A stretch of DNA of 64,000 bases from Acanthococcus lagerstroemiae (Eukaryota; Arthropoda; Insecta; Hemiptera; Eriococcidae), in assembly GCA_031841125.1 (NCBI GenBank), contig CM063112.1, forward strand, positions 64,996,057 through 65,060,056. Reading direction: 5' to 3'. Positions within the stretch are counted from its first letter, which is position 1; the number at the start of each line of letters is the position of its first letter. The translations under genes were made by a program, and so were the position numbers. Of the stretch, positions 1 through 12,100 are shown one piece after another. The notes beneath the pieces are model-generated. The model saw nothing but the letters and a program-made list of their open reading frames with translations. It had not been told where the DNA came from and made no database searches.

Positions 1-2850
1 TTTTACTTTTTATTAAAATATAGAATTGTTTGAGTTTTCTTTTATTGCTGCGATATTCGACACATCTAGTCGAGCTTTACCTATATCTCGCGCGAAAATG
101 AATGACTAAGCTGATGCGCGTGTTATTAATACCGCACCCCCTTCGCCGGCTTAACTTTGACATTAAGAAATTCCGAAAAAATGTAACTCCGCCTTTCTAT
201 TAGATTTTGTTTGGAAGAGACGACTGTTCCTAGTGATGATTCTGATTTTCTCTCGTAAATTCTCGTTATAAATTAATTATTTTACCTGGATGATACACCG
301 AGGATGTACATATTTTACTTTATTGTAACTGTTATACTAATCTCCCCCCCCCCCTCAACCCCAGACTCACGAGATATTGTACAATATACGTAACGTGCCA
401 AATATTACACATTTGAGCAGCCAATAACTCGACCTTACAATATATCTGGTTATGGTCGTATTTTTGACGTTTCGAACCACTGTGCGGTCCGTTATTCCAT
501 GCACATTACGTCTGCGCTTTTCAAAAATGTACTTTAAATCGCAAAAAATGGCAACTCTGTTTCCTCGAGATCTACGGAGACGGTTAATTTGCTGCCCGGT
601 CCATTTAATAAACAGGCACGCAGTCAGAGAGGTATAAAGACAAATATAGGATAGACAGAACGGCGTAATAGAAGCCGGTTACGCGAAGTAAATAAGCAGA
701 TAGGCGGTCGAACAGACTGACATTCGGAGAAGTACGTATCTTATTTTTAGTGTGAACTGAATATCTCGCTTCCGCTCCCCTACACCCCAGGTTATAGGCT
801 TTCCACGTAAGAAATCTGTGAATTTGCTGAGACAGTCGAGTTATTTCGAGCTTGTCCGACCAGACCTCGAAAATGAAAGTCAGCCGAGTGGAACACGCGG
901 ACGTGAATTCGAGCAAGCAGGCTGCTAACATGTACGAAGATGGACAAACAGGCAGATTGTCGGTCTGATAGACTAACCAGCTACGGGTAGCGTTCCGTGC
1001 GGAAAACGCATTTTCACTGCGAGATAGTCAGTAGCGCAAATAGGAGGTTCTGATGGAGGTGGATAAGTTGATCCGCAGAACAGAGTGGGAGAAAGTAAGA
1101 TTTATACGTTTATCGGTGAAAATACCTACGGTATTTTCGAGTTTTTGAATTATTGAGCTGCAAAAATTATCCATCTTCCCTGTTAATTCCTGTATCTATC
1201 TATCCTCGTATTTACGCCACAGGAACCTACACGAGGAGTTAGATCTTTCCAGAGGACTTGTGTCTCGAATCTTTGGATTTCGCAACAAATTGACGCGGAG
1301 TCCTCCCCGACCTCATTGCCGCCTTCTGAGAATAGCAGAATTCGACGCGCTGTAACCTATCAGGAAAAAAGACAGGCTTCGCAGTCAGACAGCCAGACAA
1401 ACAGAAAGTTACGGCTACACGGATAGATGAGTCGACGACTTAACTGAAGCAACACGAGCCACGCTAAGGTCCGCGAGAAAACTGAGCCGTGAAGTTTCGA
1501 GGGAACGTTGCCCCTACTTATTTGTAACGATTTCTTTGAAAATTCGGCCTTATTCTTTCACGGCTTCCTTGATAGGCTTACGGATGTACGAGTCGAAGTT
1601 GCCGCTGATTACGCCTTATTTCGAAGTTTCTTCGTCTCGTTCGAATTGTATTCGCGTTACATTTACCTACTGCGATACCGCATATCATCTGTCGAGACCC
1701 GATGTGCCTCGATGATGGAGTTTACCCACTCGACAGATCTGGATGTTGACAATCGGAATGCCGATGCCGCATTGTAGGTACGTGCGCAAAACAAATAATC
1801 AATAATTAATACCGAGTTTGTTTTTAAAGTTCTTCGCGCTGCCAATATTATCCAAATTATTTCTTTAAAACGACGCAAATTTTAGATGTACGCGATCGTT
1901 TTTTTTTGTTTTTTTGTTTTTTAAATTATTACCATTATTATTATTATTATTTTTTTAATTTTTTTAATTTTTTTAAGCATCTCGCTATAAACATTCGAAG
2001 TCGGCGAACAAAAATTATAATTGGTCCTGGTAAACGATCGCTGAGGGAAAAAATTGCACGCTCGTAAAGTCCGGTTGCCACACACAGATTCGAAAAATCC
2101 GTGACAAGCCATGGGTAAAGAATCTAGGGAAAAGGAGGACGGAGGGGGGGGGGGTTCATCCGTGAAATGCGTTGAAAGTTGCTCGTTACTCCGGCACAGC
2201 GTTCGCTCTTATTACTCGTCCGCGCGCCTGTCTTCCAAATCCAAATTTCTCCCACATGTTGGCCTAATTTTGCTTTTTTTCGAAGGGAGGAAAACGGCTT
2301 TCGGCTGGTGGGAAAGCACAACAGCATCCGCTGTACGCGTAAGATCAATACGCTTCCACGTGCGTTGCCGAACTATACCGTACCGTGTCGTCGTGCGAGT
2401 ACAACCCTTGTAGGCGTTTATGATTAGACCTATCTACCTCCCTATCTACCTGCATTTTTGTCCTACGTTATCGCAAAATCAACTTCACTCAGCTACGTAC
2501 ATCGGCGTTATTTACTCCGCTAATTATATTCGCGTCTTTCGGTTTTATTGTTTCTTAATCTGCGATCGCTTACTTTTAACGACTCGGTTGTACCCACGCA
2601 TCATTGTCGCCGCCACAATACGGAAAATTCATCACTGTCGAGAAATTAGCAGACGGATGTAATCGTCGGTTATACGCGTAAGTTTTTTTCCCTTCGTTCT
2701 GTAGGCCTACTTACGAGTTAGGTAATATTGAACGATGCTTGAGCTACCCTCAAATCTTTCGCCACTGATTCTACACGTCTTACTGCAGTGATATTACCGG
2801 TTACTAGTACCATATTCGTGTATAAGAGCCTGTCTACTTGATATATCTGC
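1..2850. other. gene-less stretch, left edge
   Basis: No open frame here shows a recognisable domain, and none is flanked by convincing splice sites in a consistent phase. The sequence holds an 11-C tract at 344-354, an 11-G tract at 2144-2154, and T/ATT-rich low-complexity DNA near 1900-1980. It could be intergenic or the intron of a gene lying mostly outside the window. Confidence 0.5.
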
Positions 2851-4010
2851 GGACACTCCGATACAGATAATCCTGAAATCAGGGAAACCAACAGAAGAAG
2901 ATATCAAATTCGCATCGACCTATACCTACCATTTTTACCAGTGGTATCAAAATTATTCGAGGAGGTGCTACTGAAACGCTTAAATCCCACTATGGAAACT
3001 GCGAAAATGATACCTTTACTTCGGATGCCGCTGAGAATATTCTACAGCTGAACAAGGCCGCTGAGTTGTAAACTAAATTGAAAAGGACCTCGTAGAGAGA
3101 AGGATCTGCTCAGCCGTGGTCCTGGATGTCAGTCACGCATTTGATGAAGTTTGGCATTAAAGGCTGCCATATAAAATTAAACGGAGACTGCCTCACTCTC
3201 AAGTCTTACCCGGAGGACAGGTTTTTTCAAGTAAAGGTCGAGGAGGAATTCTCTGGGTGTCCCGCAAGGAAGCGTGATTGGACTGGTCCTACATTTAATC
3301 TACACAGCTAACTTCCTAGCCAATGGAAAAATAATGGTTGCAGTTTCGCTGGTGATACCGTTCATGCCGACCCGCATACAGCCGATAAAAACCTCCAGTG
3401 CATATTAAATGATATCAGTGACTGGAACAGGGAGCGAAAAATTAAAATAAACGAAGTGAAATTTGTCCACACTACTTTAACCATGCAGAATGTCAACAAT
3501 AGGCCTGCCTGTACGTATAAATAACAAATTCATTCCACAACGAGACACTTCAAAGTATCTTGGACTGATTTAGACAGGCGCCCAACCTGGAAAAATCCAT
3601 AGAAACGAAAAAAGGGGAATTGAAGATTCCAACTTGCTGTATACGCTGGCTGTTGGAGGCGCTAATATATACTATCGATGCGGAACAAATTCCTGGTCTA
3701 TAAATCAGTCCCGAAACCAGTTTAACTCTTTGGTATACAGCTGTGGGGCTGCGCTAAAGAGATAAATCTGCTAGAGATCCAACGGTAACAGAACGGTATG
3801 CTCCGCGTAATCGCCAGTGCTCTATCGTACATCACCAACGAGGTCCTACACCGAGATCTCCCCCCCCGGCCCCAACGAAGAACTCGAAAATAGACCGCAC
3901 CAGCATTCAAATGATGAAGCTCCGAGTATCCTTGATAAATCCGAGTGTCTACGAGGATTAAAACGAAAGAAAGAACCATTCAACCTACCCCTAGCTTAAA
4001 AATTTGAATA
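2850..4010 (+). pseudogene. dead Jockey-type non-LTR retrotransposon (reverse transcriptase remnant)
   Basis: Reading across several frames gives the reverse transcriptase blocks in the right order. They are LPVVSKLFEEVLLKRLNP (about 2937-2990), AVVLDVSHAFDEVWH followed by a stop (about 3113-3157), GVPQGSVIGLVLHLIYTAN (about 3257-3312), a degraded FAGDT in place of FADDT (about 3345), KYLGL (about 3553) and a C-terminal block around LRGLKRKKEPFNLP (about 3945-3990). In a live element this protein nicks the target and reverse-transcribes its own RNA. Here stops and frameshifts separate almost every block, the catalytic FADD box is altered, and no endonuclease domain is seen upstream, so the copy is 5'-truncated and dead. 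The A/T-rich stretch at 4110-4145 may be the 3' tail. The Jockey clade is inferred from the motif style; the exact family is unknown. Confidence 0.8.
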
Positions 4011-5320
4011 GTGCTAGGGAGGATTGCCAATGGGCAGCCACTCCACTCTCGTTAATTACTACTTCTACATTAAGCCATGAGATAGCCAGATTAAGTACGC
4101 GGAATGTTAAAAAAATAAAAGAATTACTTTATTTATTTATTAATTAATTACCGTGTTACGCTAGTCATCAAAGTAAAAACGAAAATCAAAACAATGTTTT
4201 TTTGCGCTACTATTGCTTGTCAACTTAATATTCAAATTGAAGGTAAAATCGAAACAATAACTTCTCCCGGAGATGAGATATATATTCAAGATAAAATCGA
4301 GAGAAACCTCTATTTTTCAGTCAGTTATTAAAATGCGATGTTCAAAATCAAGGGGAGGTGGTTAGAAGTCAATAAATTTCAGTATCTAGTTTTTCTAGCG
4401 TGTAATTTTTTTTTCAATTTTCTGATTGACAGTCAATTCTAGGTGGATTTGGAGGGAGGCGTCAGTCGCTTTCGAATAATTTTTACGTCGTGTAGGATTC
4501 AGTCAAATTTACTAGTCGCGATTGCTGATTAATGAAAACTATCTATTTTCAAAAAGAGTCCGAAAAGAATTAATCTTCGTTTTAAATTTGAAGCTCGAAG
4601 GGAAAAAATGAAACTCGAGCAACTTCCGTCGAACAAATGACTTGGTGTATACGCCTTTTTCTCGCGTTTTTCTATTTTCCGAAAATACCATAGTACGTAT
4701 AATATGTATAGGCACCTATTTCTTTTGAAATTCAATAAGCGTACGCTTCGTATAAGAATTGGTGCTCGAACCCACGTTCGAATCGTCTTCCCGAAGACTT
4801 ACCTTTTGGCTATCGATGGTGAATTGAAGACGGAAAGGAAAATCTTACGTCGACGCGAAAATTTTTATTATCAAATATTTTTACTTATTGGTTTTTTAGG
4901 TGTACGTGCGACTAGTTTTGTATTTCTTCGTCGCACGCGTCTTACATTTCTTTTCTCGCCCCTCCCTCGCCTCATCATCCCGCAGTTTCCTCCCAACAAA
5001 AGGAACTGACATCGACATCCACGTGAAGTCAAGAATTTTCCAATTTTTCATTTTGTTTACATATTCGTGTACTTCGTATCGCCGACCCGACGAACACGCT
5101 GCAGCAAACACAATGTGAGGAGCGAAAAGCAATTCTTCTATATTATGTACACGATACGCCGCCATCGCGTCGCATCATCTCAGCAGTACTTAAGCAACAG
5201 TGCGATAAACGTGCGTGTAAACTGAATAGATGTACTCGTAGTTGGTGGAATGTGTCGACAAGAACGACGGCGCCTCAAACACGAACAAAATACCAGTCAA
5301 TAAAATACGAGTATGATAGG

Positions 5321-5346
5321 GAATAGAATAGAATAGAATAGAATAG
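5321..5346. repeat. (GAATA)n microsatellite
   Basis: Five tandem GAATA units are followed by degenerate GAAGA and GAACA units. Confidence 0.9.
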
Positions 5347-8050
5347 AAGAGAAATACATAGAACTGAACAGAACAGAACAGAACGAAGTAGAGAAAAGAG
5401 AATTGCACTGCGCAATTAAAATTCAGTTTCGACGTCGTGCAACAAATCGCCGTTGGTTCGACCCTTATTTTTTTCCCCCTTTTTTTCTCCTCGAATTTCA
5501 GTTTACGACCTCCGAAGCGCGGTGCAGTGGTTGCTAAATTGCCACGAATACGATCCGAACGCTATGCTGGGCATACTCGCGTGGACATATATTTATAAGC
5601 ATGAAATACATATACCTATACATATATACATAGGCATAAGTGCCGTTCATTCCGCATGAGTTTCAAGTTCTGTAGGAGGAAAACTTCTTCGCGGAATCGA
5701 CCGCGTCAATTATCGTACAGGTGGGCCTATATGTGCGAGTATTAACGCGGTAAATATTATAGATATAGGAGGATATGCGACGCAGAGCCATTCTGTTGCT
5801 TCTAGAAGGTAAACGGTTTTGCTGAAATTTCAATCAGGTCAGCTGACATTAACCCGTACCAAATACTTAGGTAGAGGTCACAGTTTTATAGAAACACAAA
5901 AATGTCGAGACTATCGGGGTGGCAATGCCGGTGAAGATGTACGATTCTACGAACATTCATAATGTAACTACATATGTACCTCTAGGTACCTATCTACCTA
6001 CGCATTCGAGACGATAATTTATGTACATACATATAATGCGGCACGGTGTACCGACTATATATACTTATTCATTAGAGTTTCTGCAAAGCAAAAAATACCA
6101 TATTATGTAAGTATCATGATCTATCTGTTCAAAACATTCACAGAGTATACTAAACGACAGCAATATTCACATTCTATTCGCGTGTAGTATACCAATTACG
6201 ATGTCATCAAAATGTTTTTTTTTTTTAAATACTTATTTTTAAATGCGTATTACGACATGAACCATTATCAACATTATTCATTGTTTGTGTCAGTAGGTTT
6301 AATTGATTGGTTTATTGGTACGATTCAACAATGTTCCGTCATCTTAATATTTTTAGCAATTATAGCTTATGGTAGGTAGTAGTCGCGCAGTTTTTCATTT
6401 AATAAATCTATATTAACCGGTTCACATTGCAAAAACTTTCTTGCAACGGACGAATCGCTCGTAGCTTGTTATTCTTCGGTTTCGAGATCATGTGTGGATA
6501 TGTGTGTCGTTCGTGGGGGGGGGGGGTAGACGAGTAATGTTTACCCCCTTTTTTGCAGGGAGGGGGTAGAAATGATCAAAATTACCCCTCCCCAAAAATT
6601 CAAATTCCAATTATATTTATACTCGTAATTATAGCAAATTTGTAAACGAATTAGTACTATGTAATATAGCAATTAGTAGTACCGTACCATACGCTTAACT
6701 CGCAATATACATACAACATACTACACCTGCAGAACCCCTTCCCCCTAAATAATCCACTGACGCCGATGAATGTAGGTCAACATTATTGAAAAAATTACCC
6801 CCAGAAAAATTTTCCAGCGACGCCCCTGTGTGTGGACCGAAATTCTGGAATTTAACCGTCTCGGGGAAGGTATTAACCTAATCCAATTGTATTCGTTTAT
6901 TGCTATCAAACAATTTCCAGATTAGAAGTGTCGATTTGAAATTTTTCTTCTAGCGAGAATTACTCTTCTGCAGACTGAGGCATCGAAACGAGACTGGTAT
7001 AAGAATAAATTTCTCCTATGAACGACGGTGATCGATCATTTCATTCTGGAAGGGAGGCAGGATTTGTATGTAAATGATACCTTGTTCGGCTAGAATCGTA
7101 ATTCCACTCGCGATACGATTCATTCGATCGGTCTTTCGTTCAATTACCTATTCCGAATGTCCCAAGGCCTAGTCTCGCAGTATGACCGATATTGACTCGG
7201 GAGCTGCGAGAACCGGAGACCGAGAACCGATACGTAAAAATCGCGAAATTAGACGCTATCTATGTACAACGCGAAATATGGCCATACGCGTCAACAGACA
7301 CCGTTCTCGTTAAAAGCCAATAAGAGGCGATGTTTCGTTTCCTCTGTTTTTGTATAGGTAATTTTTCTTCTGTTTCTGTCTTTTCATTTTATTCTGGTCT
7401 ATTTGTTTCTCATTTTGTTTGCTTCGCATTCGTCGTCATTCGGGTAGACAAAATTCGAAACGGAGAGGAAAAACTTGAACACGAGCCGACTTTCCGCCAG
7501 TTGCGATGATGGCGACTCGCCGCGTACAACTCGGCTTCGCTAACAAGCGCAACAATTTCGTCGGTTGCGCGACACAGATACCGATGGATGCTGTTTGAGT
7601 TAGGAAGCGGCACCGGCAGCTGTAGCGCAGTAGCAACAAATTATTGTTAGGAACGAAGAAATGGTGGTATCGGCGTGTGAGCTCCATTTGAACGGATAAC
7701 GAATGGAGCGAAAGCTCCCAACATGGTAGAAGTTTTAATACACGTTCGATTAAAATGAGCGATAGTCATTTAGCCGCAGCCGAGCAAGCTGCGCGCATAA
7801 ACGAGGAGCCTGACTCCCTGGTTCGCCATTTCGCTGTACTAATGTATGTAGGTGTACTAGTGCGTACTGACACGAATATTCCATTCTTTTATTATTATGT
7901 TACAATATCAAATTATGTTTGGTAGTACCTTAGAACGGTATTGTCTATATAGTAGAGGCACAGCACAGTGCGGCGAGTTGGTATTACAGTGTATAATATC
8001 GGTACATGTTGCCGCAGATTAATCCGCGATGTGTGATTGCGGCGTCCTAC

Positions 8051-8101
<51 letters not shown>
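8051..8101. repeat. compound (CT)n(CA)n microsatellite
   Basis: About 11 CT units run directly into about 14 CA units, roughly 1.05 kb upstream of the Gat start codon. Its length is likely polymorphic. Confidence 0.95.
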
Positions 8102-8104
<3 letters not shown>

Positions 8105-9154
8105 CGCGCACTCATTCTTTAATACTTTCCATTTTTCCCATCCCAAGTTAGTTACTCGCACAGTCGGTCCTTTCCGCAGTATAATTTCATCGTCGTTTGC
8201 ATCACTGCCTCCCTGGACGCGTTTCATTTTTTTTCTCGCCAACATTTTATTGCTGGACCGCTTTTGCCGGGCAAACGCCGTCGGTCGTCCGACCGAATGA
8301 GAGCTGAAAACACGCCCGCTCTTTCTCCAGCAGCAGTAGCAGTAGCAGTAGTAGCAGCAGCAGGGCGGCGGTGTATTGGTATGGCTGTGCGTCGTTCACA
8401 AGTTTAGTTTTCGCTCGGTTCTGGCTACGAACAACGCGTGCGTAATAACCATAAACTTGCTTGCACACACGATTACAATATTCTCGTTGGCGGGCGACTA
8501 ATCGAATTTTACCGATACTACCGAATATTTTTGTTTTGTTTTCATTTTTCTTGCTGACTTTTAATTTGTATGATCCGTCACCTCGGGTCTACGTAAATAT
8601 TTTAACGGACGCGAATATATTGTAATACGAGGTTCGGTATTTGTCTCCTTCGTACTCGTACCTATCTTCAGAAACTTACGCGTTAGTTCGTTTTGGGGTA
8701 GAAAAAATCGAAACGAGAAAATTGCGCGTTCTGCTGTTTCGAGGGTAAAAAGCACGATGTATCGTATTTATTGTTTCTGCACAGATAACGTTGCGTTCGT
8801 GGCCGCGACCGCGACCGCGTTATAAATTCGCTCGACGCTTCATTGCGGTGCGAACGTCGTACTCGAACCGACCGTACGTTCTGCTCTCCTGCTCTTGCTC
8901 CTGCTCATGCCCTTGTTCGTGATTGTGCTCGTACACACGTGAGACTTTTGATCGCTCAAAATAGTGCTCATAAGTGCGTCGTTTTTCAGTTCGTTTGCGA
9001 ATTGTTTTCTCCTTATTCTCGTCTCTATCTAATTTTTGGTTTTGGTTTTTGTTTTCCCTCTCACCGTAGAAGTGAAAACGAGATGGTGTCGGTATAGTTT
9101 GAAATCCAGCCTGCGAAACGAAAACGTATTGTTCAACACCCGGGTTCGCGAACA

Positions 9155-12100
9155 ATGGCAGAAAGTAACGAAGCCAGTTTCAGCATGCTTCAGATCGACG
9201 CGGGTAGTGGCAATCAACAATCCGCCAACACGGTCGCCAAAAAGGAATCGAAAACCCCAGAACGAGGAGTATGGGGATCGAAACTGGACTTCATATTGTC
9301 GGTCGTTGGGCTGGCCATTGGATTGGGGAATGTATGGCGTTTTCCTTACCTGTGTTACAAAAATGGTGGCGGAGCCTTCCTGGTGCCGTACGTGTTCGCG
9401 CTACTGTTGGCCGGCGTGCCCATGTTTTTTATGGAGTTAGCGCTCGGCCAAATGCTGACTATCGGCGGCCTCGGCGTCTTCAAGATCGCACCCATTTTTA
9501 AAGGTAAGCCGACGACCGATTATACTCGTCTTCGTGTTAACGCTTCCGCTAACAAATTTTCCGCTCGAGAAAAGATTCTTGGTCTAGCGTTTGATGGTCG
9601 GACTTTGCCGTAGATTTATAACTAGGTACCTACTTACACACGATCGTATCGCGATAAAAAACTTATAAATCGTTACGTCGGAGTATCACGGCTTCGGCCT
9701 AAGTTTGTTTTAATTAGCGATCGGCTAAGATACTCGAAAATTATCGTTAATTCGGGCGCGAACGCTCGAGAAATAATTAACGGAGCGATAGACAGTTTCG
9801 AGCAGACGTTTAAAATCTTTCAGATAATGCTACCAAGTTGAGCTAAAATAACTCATTTTGAAAAAAAAACTGAATCATGACGCACTCGCGTAATCGACTC
9901 TTCTTTGGAAAACGCTAACTCGGAGTCGAGAAATAACAAAATGCTCGCGTCATTTATTCTTCGAGAAAATACTCGAAACTGCGCGATGAAGTATTTGTAT
10001 TCTAAGTATGAAAATAAGTACTCTGCAAACGCTCGAAATACTCGAGTGGGTACCTGTTTGAAAATGAGCATTTGCCGCCTTACGGTAGAGGCTAGTTTTA
10101 AAACTGGCCTGTGGCGTGAAAGAAAGTGTGCGAAGTTTCGAGGTTGTTGAACTATTTCAACCCGACCAGACCCCGACAGATGAGTAGAATTTTACGCGTA
10201 CTATACGACGAGTGTTCGAACTCGAATCAGTAAATGTAACATTCTGAAATAAGAAACGTCGCTAGAACTACAAATTTTATTCCGCATCGTTCCGAAGAGT
10301 CCCTTTGATCGGCCTGGTACCTTTGGAAACTCGGACGCCTACTCTTCTTCGTGATCGTATTTGCCATACGAGGAATTATTAATGATATTATTCTGAGCAT
10401 TCGTCGCTGGACTAGAAAATTTGATTTCATCGGCGAGGTAATAATTTAGTTTTCGAAATTCACCCCGATAAGCCCGGAGTCCGGAGATGTTTTACGATTT
10501 TCGTTTCTCAGTAGGTATCTTTGGCACTTTTCGAAGGGAAATTTATATTTTCAGCAACTTTTTTCATTTCGACGTTCTTCTTTCTCGATTTTATCAGGTA
10601 AATCGTCGTACAAATTGAGGATTGAGTTCCACCGCGATACTACAATTACGTAAATTAAACGGATTTAAATTTTCTGCTAAAAGGTACCCGAGATCTTCGA
10701 GAAGGAAAAAAATTATATTTTTATGAACCACATAAAACACCGTAAGCTCCTCGACCGAACGCACGTCTACCCTTCAACCAACCAACAACCCAATTCGGCG
10801 TACGGCCGCTGTTAAGGTTAACGTCGTCGTAGGAGAATTTCGCTGACTCGGCATAATTTTGGTGTTCCCGAATTCGTGTGGTTTTAATTTGTAACAGGGA
10901 GTATAATGAAGAAATTCCGACTCAGCCGAAAAAAAAGGGAACATGCCCAGATGTCCACATATGTGGATAGGTGGGTGAGGATGGGGTGGCTTGTGTATAT
11001 GTAATATGTTAGCGTTAGAGTGTCAAACGAAGTTCATGTATACAATAACTACGTAAAGTGTAAAAAAAAATAGAGACACTCTTTAGTGAAAGTATACGAA
11101 TCTATTTTTTAATTTCACGCAGTACCTTACGAATTGTATGAATGTGCTAGTGTTTTCATGAAATAACGGAGTCCGGTTTGCGAAAGTATGAAAAGATAAT
11201 TCAACGAATGTGGAACTTCTCCTAATATTGTTATCAAAAAATTAGTAGGTACTGTAAACTTTATTTTATCGATGCTGCCCGTCTACATAACGTACAAACG
11301 TCGACATTATCAGTGAAAATCGGCCGATTACAGACAGTGCATTAAGGAGGCGACGGAGGTGACCCTGACGAAACAGATGCGGAAGAAGTTGACTCTGATG
11401 AAACAGACGTGGAAGGAGTCGATGCCGTTATGGACTGTGATTAATTCGTCTTCTGTTTCTAAGGACGCTCGAATACTTTTGAGAAAATGAAAAATATTGA
11501 TTGTAAGAAAAGTCGAGGACATTCACCCACTCATCCAAAAAGAAAAACAGGGGGAAGATCTGACAACCAGACACCATGTGGGCTAGCTGGACGTACCATT
11601 TGGAAACGAACACTCCCAAAATAAAATAAGAGCAAAGGCTTCCCGAAGAGAGTCAAAATATTATGAAAGATTAAAAGTGAATAGCGGGTGTCCTTAGAGG
11701 GCAAAATGGGGGAAAAGATGCCATAGCAGCATAGGGACAATCCTCTGATCGAACACATGCGTGGGAGGCAGGGATTCAAAATCTACTAAATAATAATAAT
11801 AATAAAATTTATTAAATAAATCGAAAACACTTTACTAGAAAATAGAAGCTCCGCTGCGCGTCAAAGCCTTCACACTCAGCGGAACAGCAATCGGCACATG
11901 CTAGTTAAAAAGTACCTAAACAAAACGTCCTAAAAAAAAAAATCCAAGAAACTCAGCCCTTAATCCAGCCCAAAGAAACTAAAAGGAAAATGAAAATCAG
12001 CAAATAAAGCAAAATACAAATCACGAAAAACTACAAAATAAAATGAAATGGCAAAGGAGCCGTAACCGAATTGAGCCCCATATACGGAGGTACCTGTTAT

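Larger units (their letters stand above)
4011..9154. other. gene-less stretch upstream of Gat
   Basis: No coding exon is recognised. It contains microsatellites, a 12-G tract at 6515-6526, AT-rich DNA, and a segment around 6515-6835 rich in C/G runs that ends in a hAT-like terminus. The last several hundred bases must hold the Gat promoter and 5' leader, but no TATA box or initiator could be assigned. A CAG/TAG-rich microsatellite lies at about 8328-8363. Confidence 0.5.

Noticed and set aside
6515..6840. A complete hAT element ending CAGGGGCGTCGCTGG (complement) near 6830
   Set aside because: Only one end is convincing; the left end and an 8-bp duplication could not be found.
8037..8300. 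Open frame with Ser-Leu and Thr-His repeats
   Set aside because: It is the translation of the CT/CA microsatellite.
11334..11444. Acidic repeat DETDxExVD read on the plus strand
   Set aside because: The frame is short, has no start or splice context and ends in a stop; too little to call a gene fragment.
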